From assembly GCF_000285515.1 (NCBI RefSeq), contig NZ_HE610968.1, positions 7,587 through 48,235 of the forward strand: a stretch of 40,649 bases of DNA. The letters run 5' to 3'. The stretch comes from Paenibacillus senegalensis JC66 (GTDB lineage Bacteria > Bacillota > Bacilli > Paenibacillales > NBRC-103111). Under the pieces are notes generated by a model that saw nothing but the letters and a program-made list of their open reading frames with translations, made no database searches and had not been told where the DNA came from. Shown here piece after piece: positions 9,030 to 16,924 of the stretch (position 1 is the first letter of the stretch; each line of letters begins with the position of its first letter). The translations under genes were made by a program, and so were the position numbers.

Positions 9030-9106
9030 TGGCGCGCCCGATACGATTCGAACGTACGACCTGCAGTTTAGGAAACTGATGCTCTATCCTGCTGAGCTAC
9101 GGGCGC
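9030..9106 (-). tRNA. tRNA-Arg (anticodon CCT)
   Basis: A 77-base cloverleaf on the minus strand with acceptor stem GCGCCCG/CGGGCGC, D-arm GCTC/GAGC, anticodon loop TTCCTAA (anticodon CCT), T-loop TTCGAAT, discriminator G and encoded CCA. It reads the arginine codon AGG. The outermost anticodon-stem pair (27-43) is a U-C mismatch, where the Bacillus homologue as I recall it has U-A. A strong promoter lies just upstream. Confidence 0.95.
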
Positions 9107-9110
9107 ATAA

Positions 9111-9123
9111 TAATTAAATTATA
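9111..9123 (-). promoter_or_regulatory. Extended -10 promoter of the tRNA operon
   Basis: On the minus strand TGCTATAAT gives a perfect -10 (plus 9118-9123) with the extended TGN element, followed by an AT-rich start region about 12 bases before the tRNA-Arg 5' end. The -35 region is only a weak TTTATT/TTATTT at 17-18 bases spacing. Confidence 0.65.
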
Positions 9124-9179
9124 GCACAGGAAGGCCATGTAAATAAAGATCTGCTCCCTTTTTAGCTGTGGATAACTTC

Positions 9180-9311
9180 TTAACCGTTGACCGCGCACAG
9201 CTCCCAGCGCGCGGTGTTTCGCTGCATGACGGGGCCGATCGACCACATCATCCATCGATCTCCGCTATATGAGCAAACAAATTGCAACCCTAAATGATCA
9301 CAGGTCTTCAT
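9180..9311 (-). CDS. Possible small protein downstream of tadA
   Basis: A 43-residue frame starts 14 bases after the tadA stop on the same strand. It is rich in aromatic and sulphur residues (DRWMMWSIGPV, ARWELCAVNG), which is unlike random translation and hints at a conserved mini-protein. The ribosome site is weak (GGGG before TTTGTGG), no family is recognised, and the SRP RNA that often follows tadA in Bacillales is not here. Confidence 0.3.
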   Translation of the reverse strand: MKTCDHLGLQFVCSYSGDRWMMWSIGPVMQRNTARWELCAVNG

Positions 9312-9325
9312 CCACAAACCCCGGT

Positions 9326-9865
<540 letters not shown>

Positions 9866-9914
9866 GTTAATTGTGTACAACCAGCGGTGGTTTCAGAGCC
9901 TCTAATCCACGACT

Positions 9915-10499
9915 TTATTCTAACTTTCTATCCACAGGAGCGCAAACGGAAGCAGGAATTCTTCGAGCTGTTATTACTGATGCGATTTCGCACCGCTTTT
10001 TCCATTCCTCGTCCCAAACAGTTTGGAGAATGCGGCGTTGAATTTGTTCTAATCGTTTCTCTGCCAGTGTTCGTGTGACTTTAAAGGTGTGGATAAATAA
10101 ATCAAGAATATCCTCCTTCTGCTGCGGGATTTCCAGTCTTTTCAACATGAAAAACGGCATGGCCGCATAAGGGACGAAGTGATTAGCGTCCTGTTCCTGC
10201 CACCTGCGGAACGATTCCGCCATCACTAATTGATTTCCCTCATGCCGCAGCACATGACACAGCTCATGCAAAAAGTCCTCCCATTGTTCTTCTTTCGTTA
10301 AACGGGCATCTATATTGACGCTGTACAGTCCTCTTCCCAGTTGAAAATGAGCGCTATTGAACTTGCGGTAATAGACCCAGATATTAAATTTTCTAGCGAC
10401 GTAATCAATGCAGAGATGCTGCGGCTGGATAATGCTATAACGGAGGAAAACATCCTCAATCCATTGTTCGAAGGGGGTGCACTTATAGTTGGCAAGCAT
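9915..10499 (-). CDS. immA: ImmA/IrrE-type metallopeptidase
   Basis: This 194-residue protein has the zinc-peptidase motif HELCH at residues 78-82 and the alpha/beta arrangement of the ImmA/IrrE family (XkdA in PBSX). In ICEBs1 and related elements ImmA cleaves the neighbouring XRE repressor after DNA damage. The neighbour here is indeed an XRE repressor transcribed in the same direction 119 bases upstream. I chose the ATG at 10499 with AGAGGTG upstream. A perfect DnaA box lies within the gene. The protease role is inferred from family and context. Confidence 0.88.
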   Translation of the reverse strand: MLANYKCTPFEQWIEDVFLRYSIIQPQHLCIDYVARKFNIWVYYRKFNSAHFQLGRGLYSVNIDARLTKEEQWEDFLHELCHVLRHEGNQLVMAESFRRWQEQDANHFVPYAAMPFFMLKRLEIPQQKEDILDLFIHTFKVTRTLAEKRLEQIQRRILQTVWDEEWKKRCEIASVITARRIPASVCAPVDRKLE

Positions 10500-10560
10500 A
10501 ATCAACACCTCTTTATTAATCAATAATGGGAATATATATTGGGTTATTAAAGAAAAAGAA

Positions 10561-10579
10561 AGGCCCTTTTGGGCTTTTT
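10561..10579. terminator. Hairpin between repressor and peptidase genes
   Basis: GCCC-TTTT-GGGC (10563-10566 with 10571-10574) is followed by TTTTT on the plus strand and by CTTTCTTTTT on the minus strand. It lies between two minus-strand genes and may lower immA expression relative to the repressor. The stem is short. Confidence 0.5.
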
Positions 10580-10618
10580 GGCATTTTACAGTGAAATTCG
10601 AATTACGTAATGCATGTA

Positions 10619-10984
10619 TTATTTGTACCCTTGTGGGTCCCCGGGCTTGCGATTCTTTTCCTTCTCCATCAGAAACTCCAGAAATTTGCGGGTTTCTTCC
10701 CGGATCTCGGGTGAAGCGCTTTGTAAACTGCGGAACAAGATCGTAAGCTCCGGATCATCTAAATCCGGTGATGGCTTTGACGGCGTGTCGCGTCCCAATA
10801 AATAGTCCACCGATACATCAAAATAATCGGCGATTTGCCGGATCGTATCGGGGTCAGGCTTGCGGTCGCCGGTTTCATAGCGGGAAAGCTGGACATTGGA
10901 TATGCCAAGTGCTTCCGCTAATCGCTTCTGGGAAAGCGAGGCTTGTTCTCTAAGGTGTTTGATTCTATTTCCCAAAACGCTCAT
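10619..10984 (-). CDS. xre: XRE-family transcriptional repressor
   Basis: This 121-residue protein has an N-terminal Cro/CI helix-turn-helix (about residues 7-62, with LSQKRLAEALGISNVQLSRYE) and a C-terminal half with a charged helix, the architecture of phage and PBSX Xre repressors. It diverges from the xpf-like gene over an array of five palindromes, so it almost certainly represses both its own promoter and the activator's. There is no LexA-like autoprotease domain, so release probably depends on the adjacent ImmA peptidase. Confidence 0.9.
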   Translation of the reverse strand: MSVLGNRIKHLREQASLSQKRLAEALGISNVQLSRYETGDRKPDPDTIRQIADYFDVSVDYLLGRDTPSKPSPDLDDPELTILFRSLQSASPEIREETRKFLEFLMEKEKNRKPGDPQGYK

Positions 10985-11019
10985 AGGAGCATCCCCTTTA
11001 TTAGTAATGGATTAAAGCC

Positions 11020-11055
11020 ATCATAGCATTTACCATTACGGTAATAAATAGAATT
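11020..11055 (-). promoter_or_regulatory. Promoter of the repressor gene
   Basis: On the minus strand TGCTATGAT supplies an extended -10 (plus 11020-11025). A weak -35 (TTTATT) lies 17 bases further. Operator 1 (11030-11044) fills the spacer, consistent with autoregulation. Confidence 0.6.
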
Positions 11056-11222
11056 GCCAATATGGAAATAAAATAATTGACATTACCGAAATGGCAATGA
11101 TATAGTGAAATAAAGTTGCCAATACGGTAATTAATTAGGTGGAGTGAAACATTAGCAGCTAGTTTTTTGTGAGAATCTGATAGATTACTATTTTTTTGAA
11201 TTGAAAGTTACCGTTTTGGTAA
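11030..11222. promoter_or_regulatory. Array of five repressor operators
   Basis: Five near-palindromes of the form TTRCC-N5-GGYAA lie at 11030-11044, 11054-11068 (right half GGAAA), 11083-11097, 11116-11130 and 11208-11222. Centre spacings are 24, 29, 33 and 92 bases. Copy 1 lies in the repressor promoter, copy 3 exactly between -35 and -10 of the activator promoter, copy 4 just downstream of it, and copy 5 in the leader 36 bases before the activator start. The layout is that of a phage-type genetic switch. Confidence 0.88.
11077..11106 (+). promoter_or_regulatory. Sigma-A promoter of the activator gene
   Basis: A consensus -35 TTGACA (11077-11082) and -10 TATAGT (11101-11106) are separated by 18 bases. 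Operator 3 occupies the spacer, so bound repressor would block RNA polymerase directly. Confidence 0.85.
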
Positions 11223-11257
11223 TTCGAGAAAATTTAAATAGAAGGAGAGGATCTGTT

Positions 11258-11785
11258 ATGAAAGGAACAGGGAAATTGCACGTTCAGAGAACGAATGGAG
11301 AGTGGCTGTCAATGGAATCTTTGGCCGAATCTTACAAAGGTACACAGCGTATGCTCTGGAATGTCAAACAAAACCAGCAGCATGAGCCTGCTCAAAGCCG
11401 GATGCTTTCGGAAATGGCTGGTGACTGCGGGTTTGTCGTCGAGTGGATTCAGGCCGGACGAATGCCCGGAAATCGACGCGGGATTGAGCGGCGCGCAGCT
11501 TACCAAAGGGAAAAGCTGGTCGATCCTATTCATATGCAAGCCTATGTGCAGCGAAGCGCTGCCGGCAGCCCCGCAAATCTGAGCGATGGGGATCGTGCCA
11601 GGCTTGAACAGGCGTTATCGATGTTGAGTGACAGAGAGCGCGAGTGTTACTTGCTAGCTCATGGAGAATGCTTTTCGTATCAAGAGATTGCTGAATTGCT
11701 GCAAGTGACCAAAGGGTCTGTCAGCCAGTATATCCGGCGGGCCCAGATCAAGTTATCTAAGCTGATTGAGGCGGAAGAACATTAA
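11258..11785 (+). CDS. xpf: Xpf-like sigma-70 region 4 activator of late genes
   Basis: This 175-residue protein has an unfamiliar N-terminal half and a C-terminal sigma-70 region 4 helix-turn-helix (LSDRERECYLLAHGE then YQEIAELLQVTKGSVSQYI, about residues 120-172). It matches PBSX Xpf, the positive control factor that turns on the late operon. I chose the ATG at 11258 with AAGGAGAGG upstream, not the earlier frame opening at 11201, which overlaps operator 5. Control by Xre is plain from the operators in its promoter. Confidence 0.8.
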   Translation: MKGTGKLHVQRTNGEWLSMESLAESYKGTQRMLWNVKQNQQHEPAQSRMLSEMAGDCGFVVEWIQAGRMPGNRRGIERRAAYQREKLVDPIHMQAYVQRSAAGSPANLSDGDRARLEQALSMLSDRERECYLLAHGECFSYQEIAELLQVTKGSVSQYIRRAQIKLSKLIEAEEH

Positions 11786-11926
11786 TCGGACTATTTCATG
11801 GTTAGAAGAAACTGCAACGGGGCTAGAGGATGAGCAGACCTTGAGACTATGAAAGCCATCCCGAAGCGGGTTATAATAATAAGAACGAGTGTACGATTAT
11901 TATGATCTGATGAGGAGTGATGTTTG

Positions 11927-12505
11927 ATGAGTTCATCCAAACCATCTAATCCCAAACAGACCTCAAAAGTAAGAGAACAGCAAGGGATTTACGATGTGCC
12001 TGAGCGCTACGAAATCATAGGCGGGATTCGGTATGATTTTTTATCCTCCCCCAAATATGTGCACCAGAAGATATTGACGAATTTTTATCTTGCATTTCAT
12101 GGGGCATGCAAAGAAGAGGGGGAAATATTGCTCGCTCCAATGGATGTTCACTTCGACGAGGAGAATATCGTACAGCCAGACGTCATTTATATAGCCAATG
12201 CGAACCTTGGGATTATCCGTAATGGTTTCGTGTTCGGTGTACCTGATTTGCTTGTTGAAGTTTTATCTAACAGTACGGGACGGAGAGACAAGACAATCAA
12301 GAAAGAATTATATGAGAAACACGGCGTCAAAGAATATTGGCTAGCTGACCCCAGCTATCGGACGGTAGACCAATTCGTGTTAACCGAAGGGGTAGGCTAC
12401 CGGCTTGCGGCCACTTTAACGGAAGAGGATCATCTCCAATCTCCGACAATTCCTTGTTTGACGATAGACCTCGCTTCGATTTTTCCGGAGAATGATCGGC
12501 AATAA
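11927..12505 (+). CDS. Uma2/DUF820-family putative nuclease
   Basis: This protein of about 192 residues belongs to the Uma2 family, which has a PD-(D/E)xK restriction-endonuclease-like fold. Visible motifs are IVQPDVIYI, then VPDLLVEVLSNST and the lysine-rich helix DKTIKKELYEKHGVKEYW, in the order the family shows. AGGAG lies upstream; ATG 11927 is preferred, though a TTG at 11924 is better spaced. The family is common in cyanobacteria and Firmicutes and its cellular role is mostly unknown. Here it takes the place of packaging genes between the activator and the tail operon. A 7-bp inverted repeat (TAATAAT/ATTATTA) and a TATAAT at 11872-11877 lie upstream. Confidence 0.75.
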   Translation: MSSSKPSNPKQTSKVREQQGIYDVPERYEIIGGIRYDFLSSPKYVHQKILTNFYLAFHGACKEEGEILLAPMDVHFDEENIVQPDVIYIANANLGIIRNGFVFGVPDLLVEVLSNSTGRRDKTIKKELYEKHGVKEYWLADPSYRTVDQFVLTEGVGYRLAATLTEEDHLQSPTIPCLTIDLASIFPENDRQ

Positions 12506-12600
12506 TTAGAGAAGAGAGTGCCTCTGTCATCTATGGTGACTATGATATGCTCCCCTTACGGTAGACAGGAGAAATAAAAAACCTGTAACTGTGAGGGGAG

Positions 12601-12990
12601 CTTATTACACCTGGAGTACCGAAGGATTACAAAGTAAATGAGAACCCAAGCGGCTTTGTAGTAGATTTTTATAGTTTTTTAGAAGATGACATTCTAATTG
12701 ATCCGGTCGAACTATCTTTTGAGATATACGACCGCCAGATGGAAGAGTTAATATATAGCCAACAACTTCCAATTCTTCAAGGGCTAATTCCTTCTCGTTA
12801 TGGTTATTCGGCAACAATACCATGGGAACAAACAGGCCTCGGAAACTATCCGCCTGGGGATTACTTAATTGAGGTTAAAAAACCATCGGAAATAGCCTAT
12901 ACGGTTGCAGGCAGTGGAGAAGAGAGTAAAGTATATGTGGGTAGAGGCATGGGATGCAATCTCGAACGCTTTGTGATAACTATCTATTGA
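12601..12990 (+). pseudogene. N-truncated copy of the secreted stalk-type protein
   Basis: The open frame encodes about 129 residues that align with the C-terminal half of the gene at 13139-13885 (minus strand). Shared features include IPSxxxY, a W-D/E pair, PPGDYLIEV against APGDYYFEL, and the ending GCN-L-x(4)-TIY. An in-frame TGA at 12592-12594 closes the frame, so the signal peptide and the N-terminal stalk domain are missing. No ATG occurs before 12739. GAGGGGAG lies just before an ATT at 12604, which could conceivably be a rare start. Best read as a decayed or rearranged inverted duplicate, but expression as a short cytoplasmic protein is possible. Confidence 0.55.
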
Positions 12991-13085
12991 TTTAAGCTGG
13001 ACCAAGCAGATTATATTCGGTAACGCTTTAAATCATCCGGTTGTTTATTGGAGCGAGGATTATTTAATGTAATGGTTTCACTAGT

Positions 13086-13127
13086 ATGTTGAAGGAGCGA
13101 CAGTTACAGTTGTCGCTCCTTCAACAT
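13086..13127. terminator. 17-bp perfect hairpin between convergent genes
   Basis: Bases 13086-13102 pair perfectly with 13111-13127 around an 8-base loop. It lies between the two convergent related genes and probably ends transcription from both sides, although neither side has a proper T-run. Confidence 0.6.
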
Positions 13128-13138
13128 TAACCATTGCA

Positions 13139-13885
13139 TCAATATATCGTTGTGCCATAATAGCCTAAATTACATCCACCGACTCCTTTGCTAATTTCTA
13201 CAGTTTTAACCTCTTCACTCTCTAGAGTCTCATATTGGACATGCTTTGGGCGCACCAGTTCAAAGTAATAATCTCCTGGAGCCACCCTTTTACCATCATT
13301 TCCAATAAGATCCCAAGCGAATTTCGCCTCATAAGAGAAATTACTAGGGATTATTCCTGAAAAAGAAGGTAAAGTTCGGCTATAAATTACTTCACGACTA
13401 TCCCTTGGACGAACTTGGAAAATAAGATCGATGGAACTTACCATGATATCTTCATCAAGATTATTAGTAATTGACACTCCAAGATTAAGGTTCTCATTAT
13501 CATTAATCCATTCCTCGTAGCTGGGAGAAATAAAAATGGTCTCAGTATTTTGACAAAAGGGATCAACTCCTTGCCTCAACGGTTCCCAAGTGATGGGCGC
13601 CTTTCCTTGATAAATGTCGATTTTATGGATACCATCTTGGCCAGGTTGTTCATAATTTACAGTTGCACCCATCTCTTCAGCAAATGCTCTTAATGGAATA
13701 TACGCTTTGTTGTTATAGTTGAGAATTTGATATCCTCCAGCCGTGTCAAAGCTTCTAGCTGTATCTCCATCATAAAAGGTAACTTCGCTTGGAAATAGGA
13801 CTCCATATATTGCATTTGAAGGAGAGGCCGCAGTCAAAACTATTAGCATGACACCACAAATGAAACCCAATATCCATTTTTTCAA
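13139..13885 (-). CDS. Secreted protein with copper-amine-oxidase-type stalk domain
   Basis: This 248-residue protein has a signal peptide (basic MKKW, hydrophobic core, AASPSNA cleavage region). A stalk domain of the copper amine oxidase N-terminal type follows (about residues 30-95, with YNNKAYIPLRAFAEEMGATV), common in Paenibacillus surface proteins. The C-terminal beta-rich domain is shared with the truncated copy at 12601-12990. The start is TTG at 13885, with AAAGGAATG upstream. It is transcribed against the tailocin operon. Function unknown; the family placement of the stalk is fairly safe, the rest is not recognised. Confidence 0.65.
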   Translation of the reverse strand: MKKWILGFICGVMLIVLTAASPSNAIYGVLFPSEVTFYDGDTARSFDTAGGYQILNYNNKAYIPLRAFAEEMGATVNYEQPGQDGIHKIDIYQGKAPITWEPLRQGVDPFCQNTETIFISPSYEEWINDNENLNLGVSITNNLDEDIMVSSIDLIFQVRPRDSREVIYSRTLPSFSGIIPSNFSYEAKFAWDLIGNDGKRVAPGDYYFELVRPKHVQYETLESEEVKTVEISKGVGGCNLGYYGTTIY

Positions 13886-13952
13886 GAGTATTCATTCCTT
13901 TCCTAATTTTCCCCTACAGTTATATACGCACAACACGATTGTTTAGTTGTTC

Positions 13953-13976
13953 AAAGAGCCGACGGCTCTTTTTTTC
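13953..13976. terminator. Terminator before the tail operon
   Basis: An 8-bp stem (AAAGAGCC/GGCTCTTT, 13953-13960 with 13964-13971) is followed by a T-run on the plus strand. It isolates the tail operon from transcription through the nuclease region, implying that the tail operon has its own promoter downstream. Confidence 0.75.
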
Positions 13977-14018
13977 TTTGGCGTATGTTCTATGGGAGAA
14001 ACTAAATCAAAAAAAATG

Positions 14019-14032
14019 CGAACATATGTTGT
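14019..14032. promoter_or_regulatory. LexA (DinR)-like SOS box
   Basis: CGAACATATGTTGT matches the Bacillus LexA consensus CGAACRNRYGTTYC at 12 of 14 positions, including the whole CGAAC-ATAT-GTT core. It lies 54 bases before the first tail gene. A 7-bp inverted repeat (GCGTATG 13981-13987, CATACGC 14033-14039) flanks it. A possible -10 (TATAAG, 14048-14053) would put the box over the -35 region. No good -35 is visible, which would fit activation by the Xpf-like factor. Confidence 0.6.
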
Positions 14033-14085
14033 CATACGCTTGCCACCTATAAGTGAAGGGACGAATAAAGGAGGGACAAGCCGCC

Positions 14086-14508
14086 ATGACTATTGATTCC
14101 ATAAGGCAGGGGATCGTGCACACCCTTCAGCAGCATTTTCCGGATATCCCCGTGCTAGCCGGCTCTCCAGGCGAGGATTTCGTCCCGCCAGGGTTCGAGC
14201 TTGAAATGTTTCCAGTAGAGCAGAGCAAAGAAATGGGGAGGCGTTACAGACGCTCCCAAGCTTTCGTCATTCGTTACTATCCTGCTGCGGAAACAACCCA
14301 AGCGGAGACACTGGCCGTGGCGGAATCGCTGTTATCGGCTCTCGAATATATCGAGGACGAAGGCAGCTTGATTCGCGGAAATCAGTTCCGTGAAGAGATC
14401 GTTGACGGAGTATTCCATTTCTATGGAACCTACGCTTTTCACTTAATGAAGCAGAAACCAGCATCAGTACGGATGAGAACCATGAATCAGGAGGGAATAA
14501 TTCGCTAA
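14086..14508 (+). CDS. xkdJ: XkdJ-like tail terminator/completion protein
   Basis: This 140-residue protein is the first gene of the tail operon. Position (directly before a YkzL-type gene and the sheath) and size match XkdJ of PBSX, in a group of phage tail-terminator or tail-completion proteins that cap the tube at the head-proximal end. I chose the ATG at 14086, preceded by GGAGGG. It shares one base with the next gene (TAATG). Because heads are absent, a cap protein would end the tail. Sequence similarity to XkdJ cannot be scored here, so the name rests mainly on synteny. Confidence 0.65.
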   Translation: MTIDSIRQGIVHTLQQHFPDIPVLAGSPGEDFVPPGFELEMFPVEQSKEMGRRYRRSQAFVIRYYPAAETTQAETLAVAESLLSALEYIEDEGSLIRGNQFREEIVDGVFHFYGTYAFHLMKQKPASVRMRTMNQEGIIR

Positions 14509-14693
14509 TGGCCAAGAAAAAAGCAACTCCAAAATCAGAGACTGTGTTCAGCAAGGCGCAATTACTTCAATCGACACAGTTTTCCCAGATTCACAAAGAC
14601 ATTCTTAATGCCCTGTTGGACGAACAAAGTCCATGTACAGTAGAGCACGCTAAACAACAGATTCAGGAATTTTTACAAAGGGAGGCGAAGTAA
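14508..14693 (+). CDS. Small YkzL-like protein
   Basis: This is a 61-residue, lysine/glutamine-rich soluble protein with the start overlapping the previous stop. In PBSX a similar small gene (ykzL) lies between xkdJ and xkdK. No motif or function is recognised. It ends directly against the sheath ATG with GGGAGG inside its last codons, implying coupled translation. Confidence 0.6.
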   Translation: MAKKKATPKSETVFSKAQLLQSTQFSQIHKDILNALLDEQSPCTVEHAKQQIQEFLQREAK

Positions 14694-16013
14694 ATGGCAG
14701 GAGGAACTTGGACAACACAAAATAAAATTCGTCCGGGTGTTTATATTCAATTTACCGGGGAGTCTAAAGCCCCATCCGTAAGAGGGGAGCGGGGAACGGT
14801 TACGATGCCGCTAGTTTTAAGCTGGGGGCCCGAAAAACAAATCATTGAAATTCAAGCGGGTGACAATGTTCAGCAGAAGCTCGGCTATGACTTGACTGCC
14901 CCGCAAGTCCTGCTCGTTAAAGAAGCACTGAAGCGGGCTAACAAGCTGCTGCTTTACCGGGTGAACTCTGGCGAGAAAGCAAGAGCGACATTGGGAGAAG
15001 GCATTACGGTTATTGCAAAGAACAGCGGCAGCCGTGGAAATGACATCAGCGTCGCGGTAAGGGCTCATGTGGATGAACCCGCAATGACGGAAGTGGTTAC
15101 GTACTTGTCCGGGGCAGAAGTGGATACGCAAGTGGTGAGCGATACTTCGGAATTGCAGTCTAATGCCTGGGTAGATTTTAGTGGCGAAGGTGCATTGGAG
15201 CCGGCAGCCGGCATACGGTTGAGCGGAGGAGAAGATGGAACCGCCACTAACCAGGATTATATGGATTATTTAGAAGCTGTAGGGGCAGAAGACTTTCATA
15301 CCCTTGCACTGCCTAGTGAGCAAGCTGACCTGAAATCGGTCTGCGTAACGTTTGTCAGACGATTGAGAGAGCTGGAGGGCAAGAAGATTCAAGCCGTTCT
15401 CGCAAATCATCCGATTGCCGACTATGAAGGCATCATCAGTGTGAAGAATGGTGTTGTGCTCTCTGATGGGACGAGCCTTGATGCGGCTCAAGCAACCGCT
15501 TGGGTAGCTGCTGCTACAGCTGCTGCTGAAGTGAATCAATCCCTTACCTATCAAGCGTATGATGATGCCGTAGACGCAAGCATTCGCTATACTTCCTCGC
15601 AAATCGAAGAAGCTTTGCGTTCGGGAGAGCTGGTTTTTGTTCACACCAATGGCCGAGCGGTTGTTGAGCAGGACATCAATACATTGGTCAGCTTTACGCC
15701 GCAAAAAGGCAAAGCCTTCTCCAAAAACCGCGTCATCCGCGTATTGGACGGGCTGGCTAACGATTTCAAACGCAAATTTGAACTATATTATATCGGCAAG
15801 GTGGACAACAACGCTGACGGCCGCGGTCTGTTCCGCTCGGAATGCGTCAATGACCTGGAGCTTTATCAGAACTTGAACGCGATCCAAAACTTCGATCCGC
15901 AGGAGGATATTATGGTTGAGCCTGGTGAGGAGTCAGACAGCATTTACGTGGAAGCCCGCGTCCAACCGGTGGATGCCATTGAAAAAATTTATATGAAAGT
16001 GAAGGTGAACTAG
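14694..16013 (+). CDS. xkdK: Contractile tail sheath protein (XkdK)
   Basis: This 439-residue protein is the outer sheath whose contraction drives the tube through the target envelope. The N-terminus GGTWTTQNKIRPGVYIQF is typical of PBSX-type sheaths. The C-terminal domain carries the conserved fold SGELVFVHTNGRAVVEQDINTLVSF and KGKAFSKNRVIRVLDGL, then the NNADGR and RVQPVDAIEKIY segments. Length is close to the PBSX protein. One base separates its stop from the tube gene. Its presence makes the particle R-type (contractile), not F-type. Confidence 0.93.
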   Translation: MAGGTWTTQNKIRPGVYIQFTGESKAPSVRGERGTVTMPLVLSWGPEKQIIEIQAGDNVQQKLGYDLTAPQVLLVKEALKRANKLLLYRVNSGEKARATLGEGITVIAKNSGSRGNDISVAVRAHVDEPAMTEVVTYLSGAEVDTQVVSDTSELQSNAWVDFSGEGALEPAAGIRLSGGEDGTATNQDYMDYLEAVGAEDFHTLALPSEQADLKSVCVTFVRRLRELEGKKIQAVLANHPIADYEGIISVKNGVVLSDGTSLDAAQATAWVAAATAAAEVNQSLTYQAYDDAVDASIRYTSSQIEEALRSGELVFVHTNGRAVVEQDINTLVSFTPQKGKAFSKNRVIRVLDGLANDFKRKFELYYIGKVDNNADGRGLFRSECVNDLELYQNLNAIQNFDPQEDIMVEPGEESDSIYVEARVQPVDAIEKIYMKVKVN

Positions 16014-16014
16014 A

Positions 16015-16479
16015 ATGGCATTTTTGAGAGCGAGAGATACCATTTCCGGTCAGGAAGGTAGAGCCTACGCTACGATTAATGGCAACATTGAGGAAATGTT
16101 CTACATTAAAACGCTGGAAGCGACTGTGGAAAAGGAAAAGGCAGAAATTAAAACGCTGGGAAGACGTGGCACGCAGCACAAAGCGATTGGCTGGAGCGGT
16201 ACCGGGAGCATGACGATTTATTATGTGACGTCCCGCTTCCGCCAGATGATGTATGAGTATATGAGAAACGGCGTTGATACGTACTTCGACATCAAGATTA
16301 TTAATCAAGATCCGGCTTCAAGCATCGGCACCCAGGAAGTCGTCTTAAAAGACGTCAACTTGAACAGTGTCGTCATGGCCAGCCTCGATACCGAGTCGGA
16401 GGCGTTGGAAGAGGAAGTCGAATTCACTTTTGAAAATATTGAAATTTCGCGAAGCTTTAACGCACCTACTTTAGGCTAA
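16015..16479 (+). CDS. xkdM: Tail tube protein (XkdM)
   Basis: This 154-residue protein is the inner tube subunit. It begins LRARDTISGQEGRAYATING and contains LGRRGTQHKAIGWSGTGSMTIYYVTSRFR, both typical of XkdM/DUF2001 tubes. It follows the sheath directly, the usual sheath-tube order. The tube would form the hollow or spike-tipped needle pushed into the target cell. Length agrees with the PBSX homologue. Confidence 0.92.
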   Translation: MAFLRARDTISGQEGRAYATINGNIEEMFYIKTLEATVEKEKAEIKTLGRRGTQHKAIGWSGTGSMTIYYVTSRFRQMMYEYMRNGVDTYFDIKIINQDPASSIGTQEVVLKDVNLNSVVMASLDTESEALEEEVEFTFENIEISRSFNAPTLG

Positions 16480-16501
16480 TTAAGAAAGGGGAACAAAATA
16501 A

Positions 16502-16924
16502 ATGAGTCAATTAAGTGCCTTTTTTGCACAAAATGCATTAGCGGACCTGCATGAAGAAGTCATCGTATCTTCCCGGTTTAAGGATGCTAACGGCCAGCCG
16601 ATTTCATGGAAGCTCCGAAGCATGACGGAGGAAGAAAATGAAGAGTGCCGCAAAGCGGCTACGCGCAAGGTCAAAGGCAAGGGCGGCGCTTATACTTCGG
16701 AAATCAGCTCTGATGATTATGTGGCCAAGCTTGCTGTATCCAGCGTAGTCTTTCCTAACCTGAAGGATGAAGCCCTGCAAAAATCGTATGGAGTCCTCGG
16801 AGCGGAAAAGCTGCTTAGAAAAATGCTCCTTCCGGGCGAATATGCGACCCTGATCCAGAAGGTTCAGGAAATCAACGGCTTCGATAAGGATATGGGTGAG
16901 CTGATTGACGAAGTAAAAAACTAA
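16502..16924 (+). CDS. xkdN: Tail assembly chaperone, short form (XkdN)
   Basis: This 140-residue protein is the unshifted product of the tail chaperone gene, with the XkdN-type N-terminus (LSAFFAQNAL) and the middle segment RSMTEEENEECRKAAT. In long-tailed phages this G-type product coats the tape measure while the tube polymerises. The stop codon TAA at 16922-16924 follows directly on the slippery site, so termination and shifting compete. AAGGGG precedes the ATG. Confidence 0.88.
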   Translation: MSQLSAFFAQNALADLHEEVIVSSRFKDANGQPISWKLRSMTEEENEECRKAATRKVKGKGGAYTSEISSDDYVAKLAVSSVVFPNLKDEALQKSYGVLGAEKLLRKMLLPGEYATLIQKVQEINGFDKDMGELIDEVKN

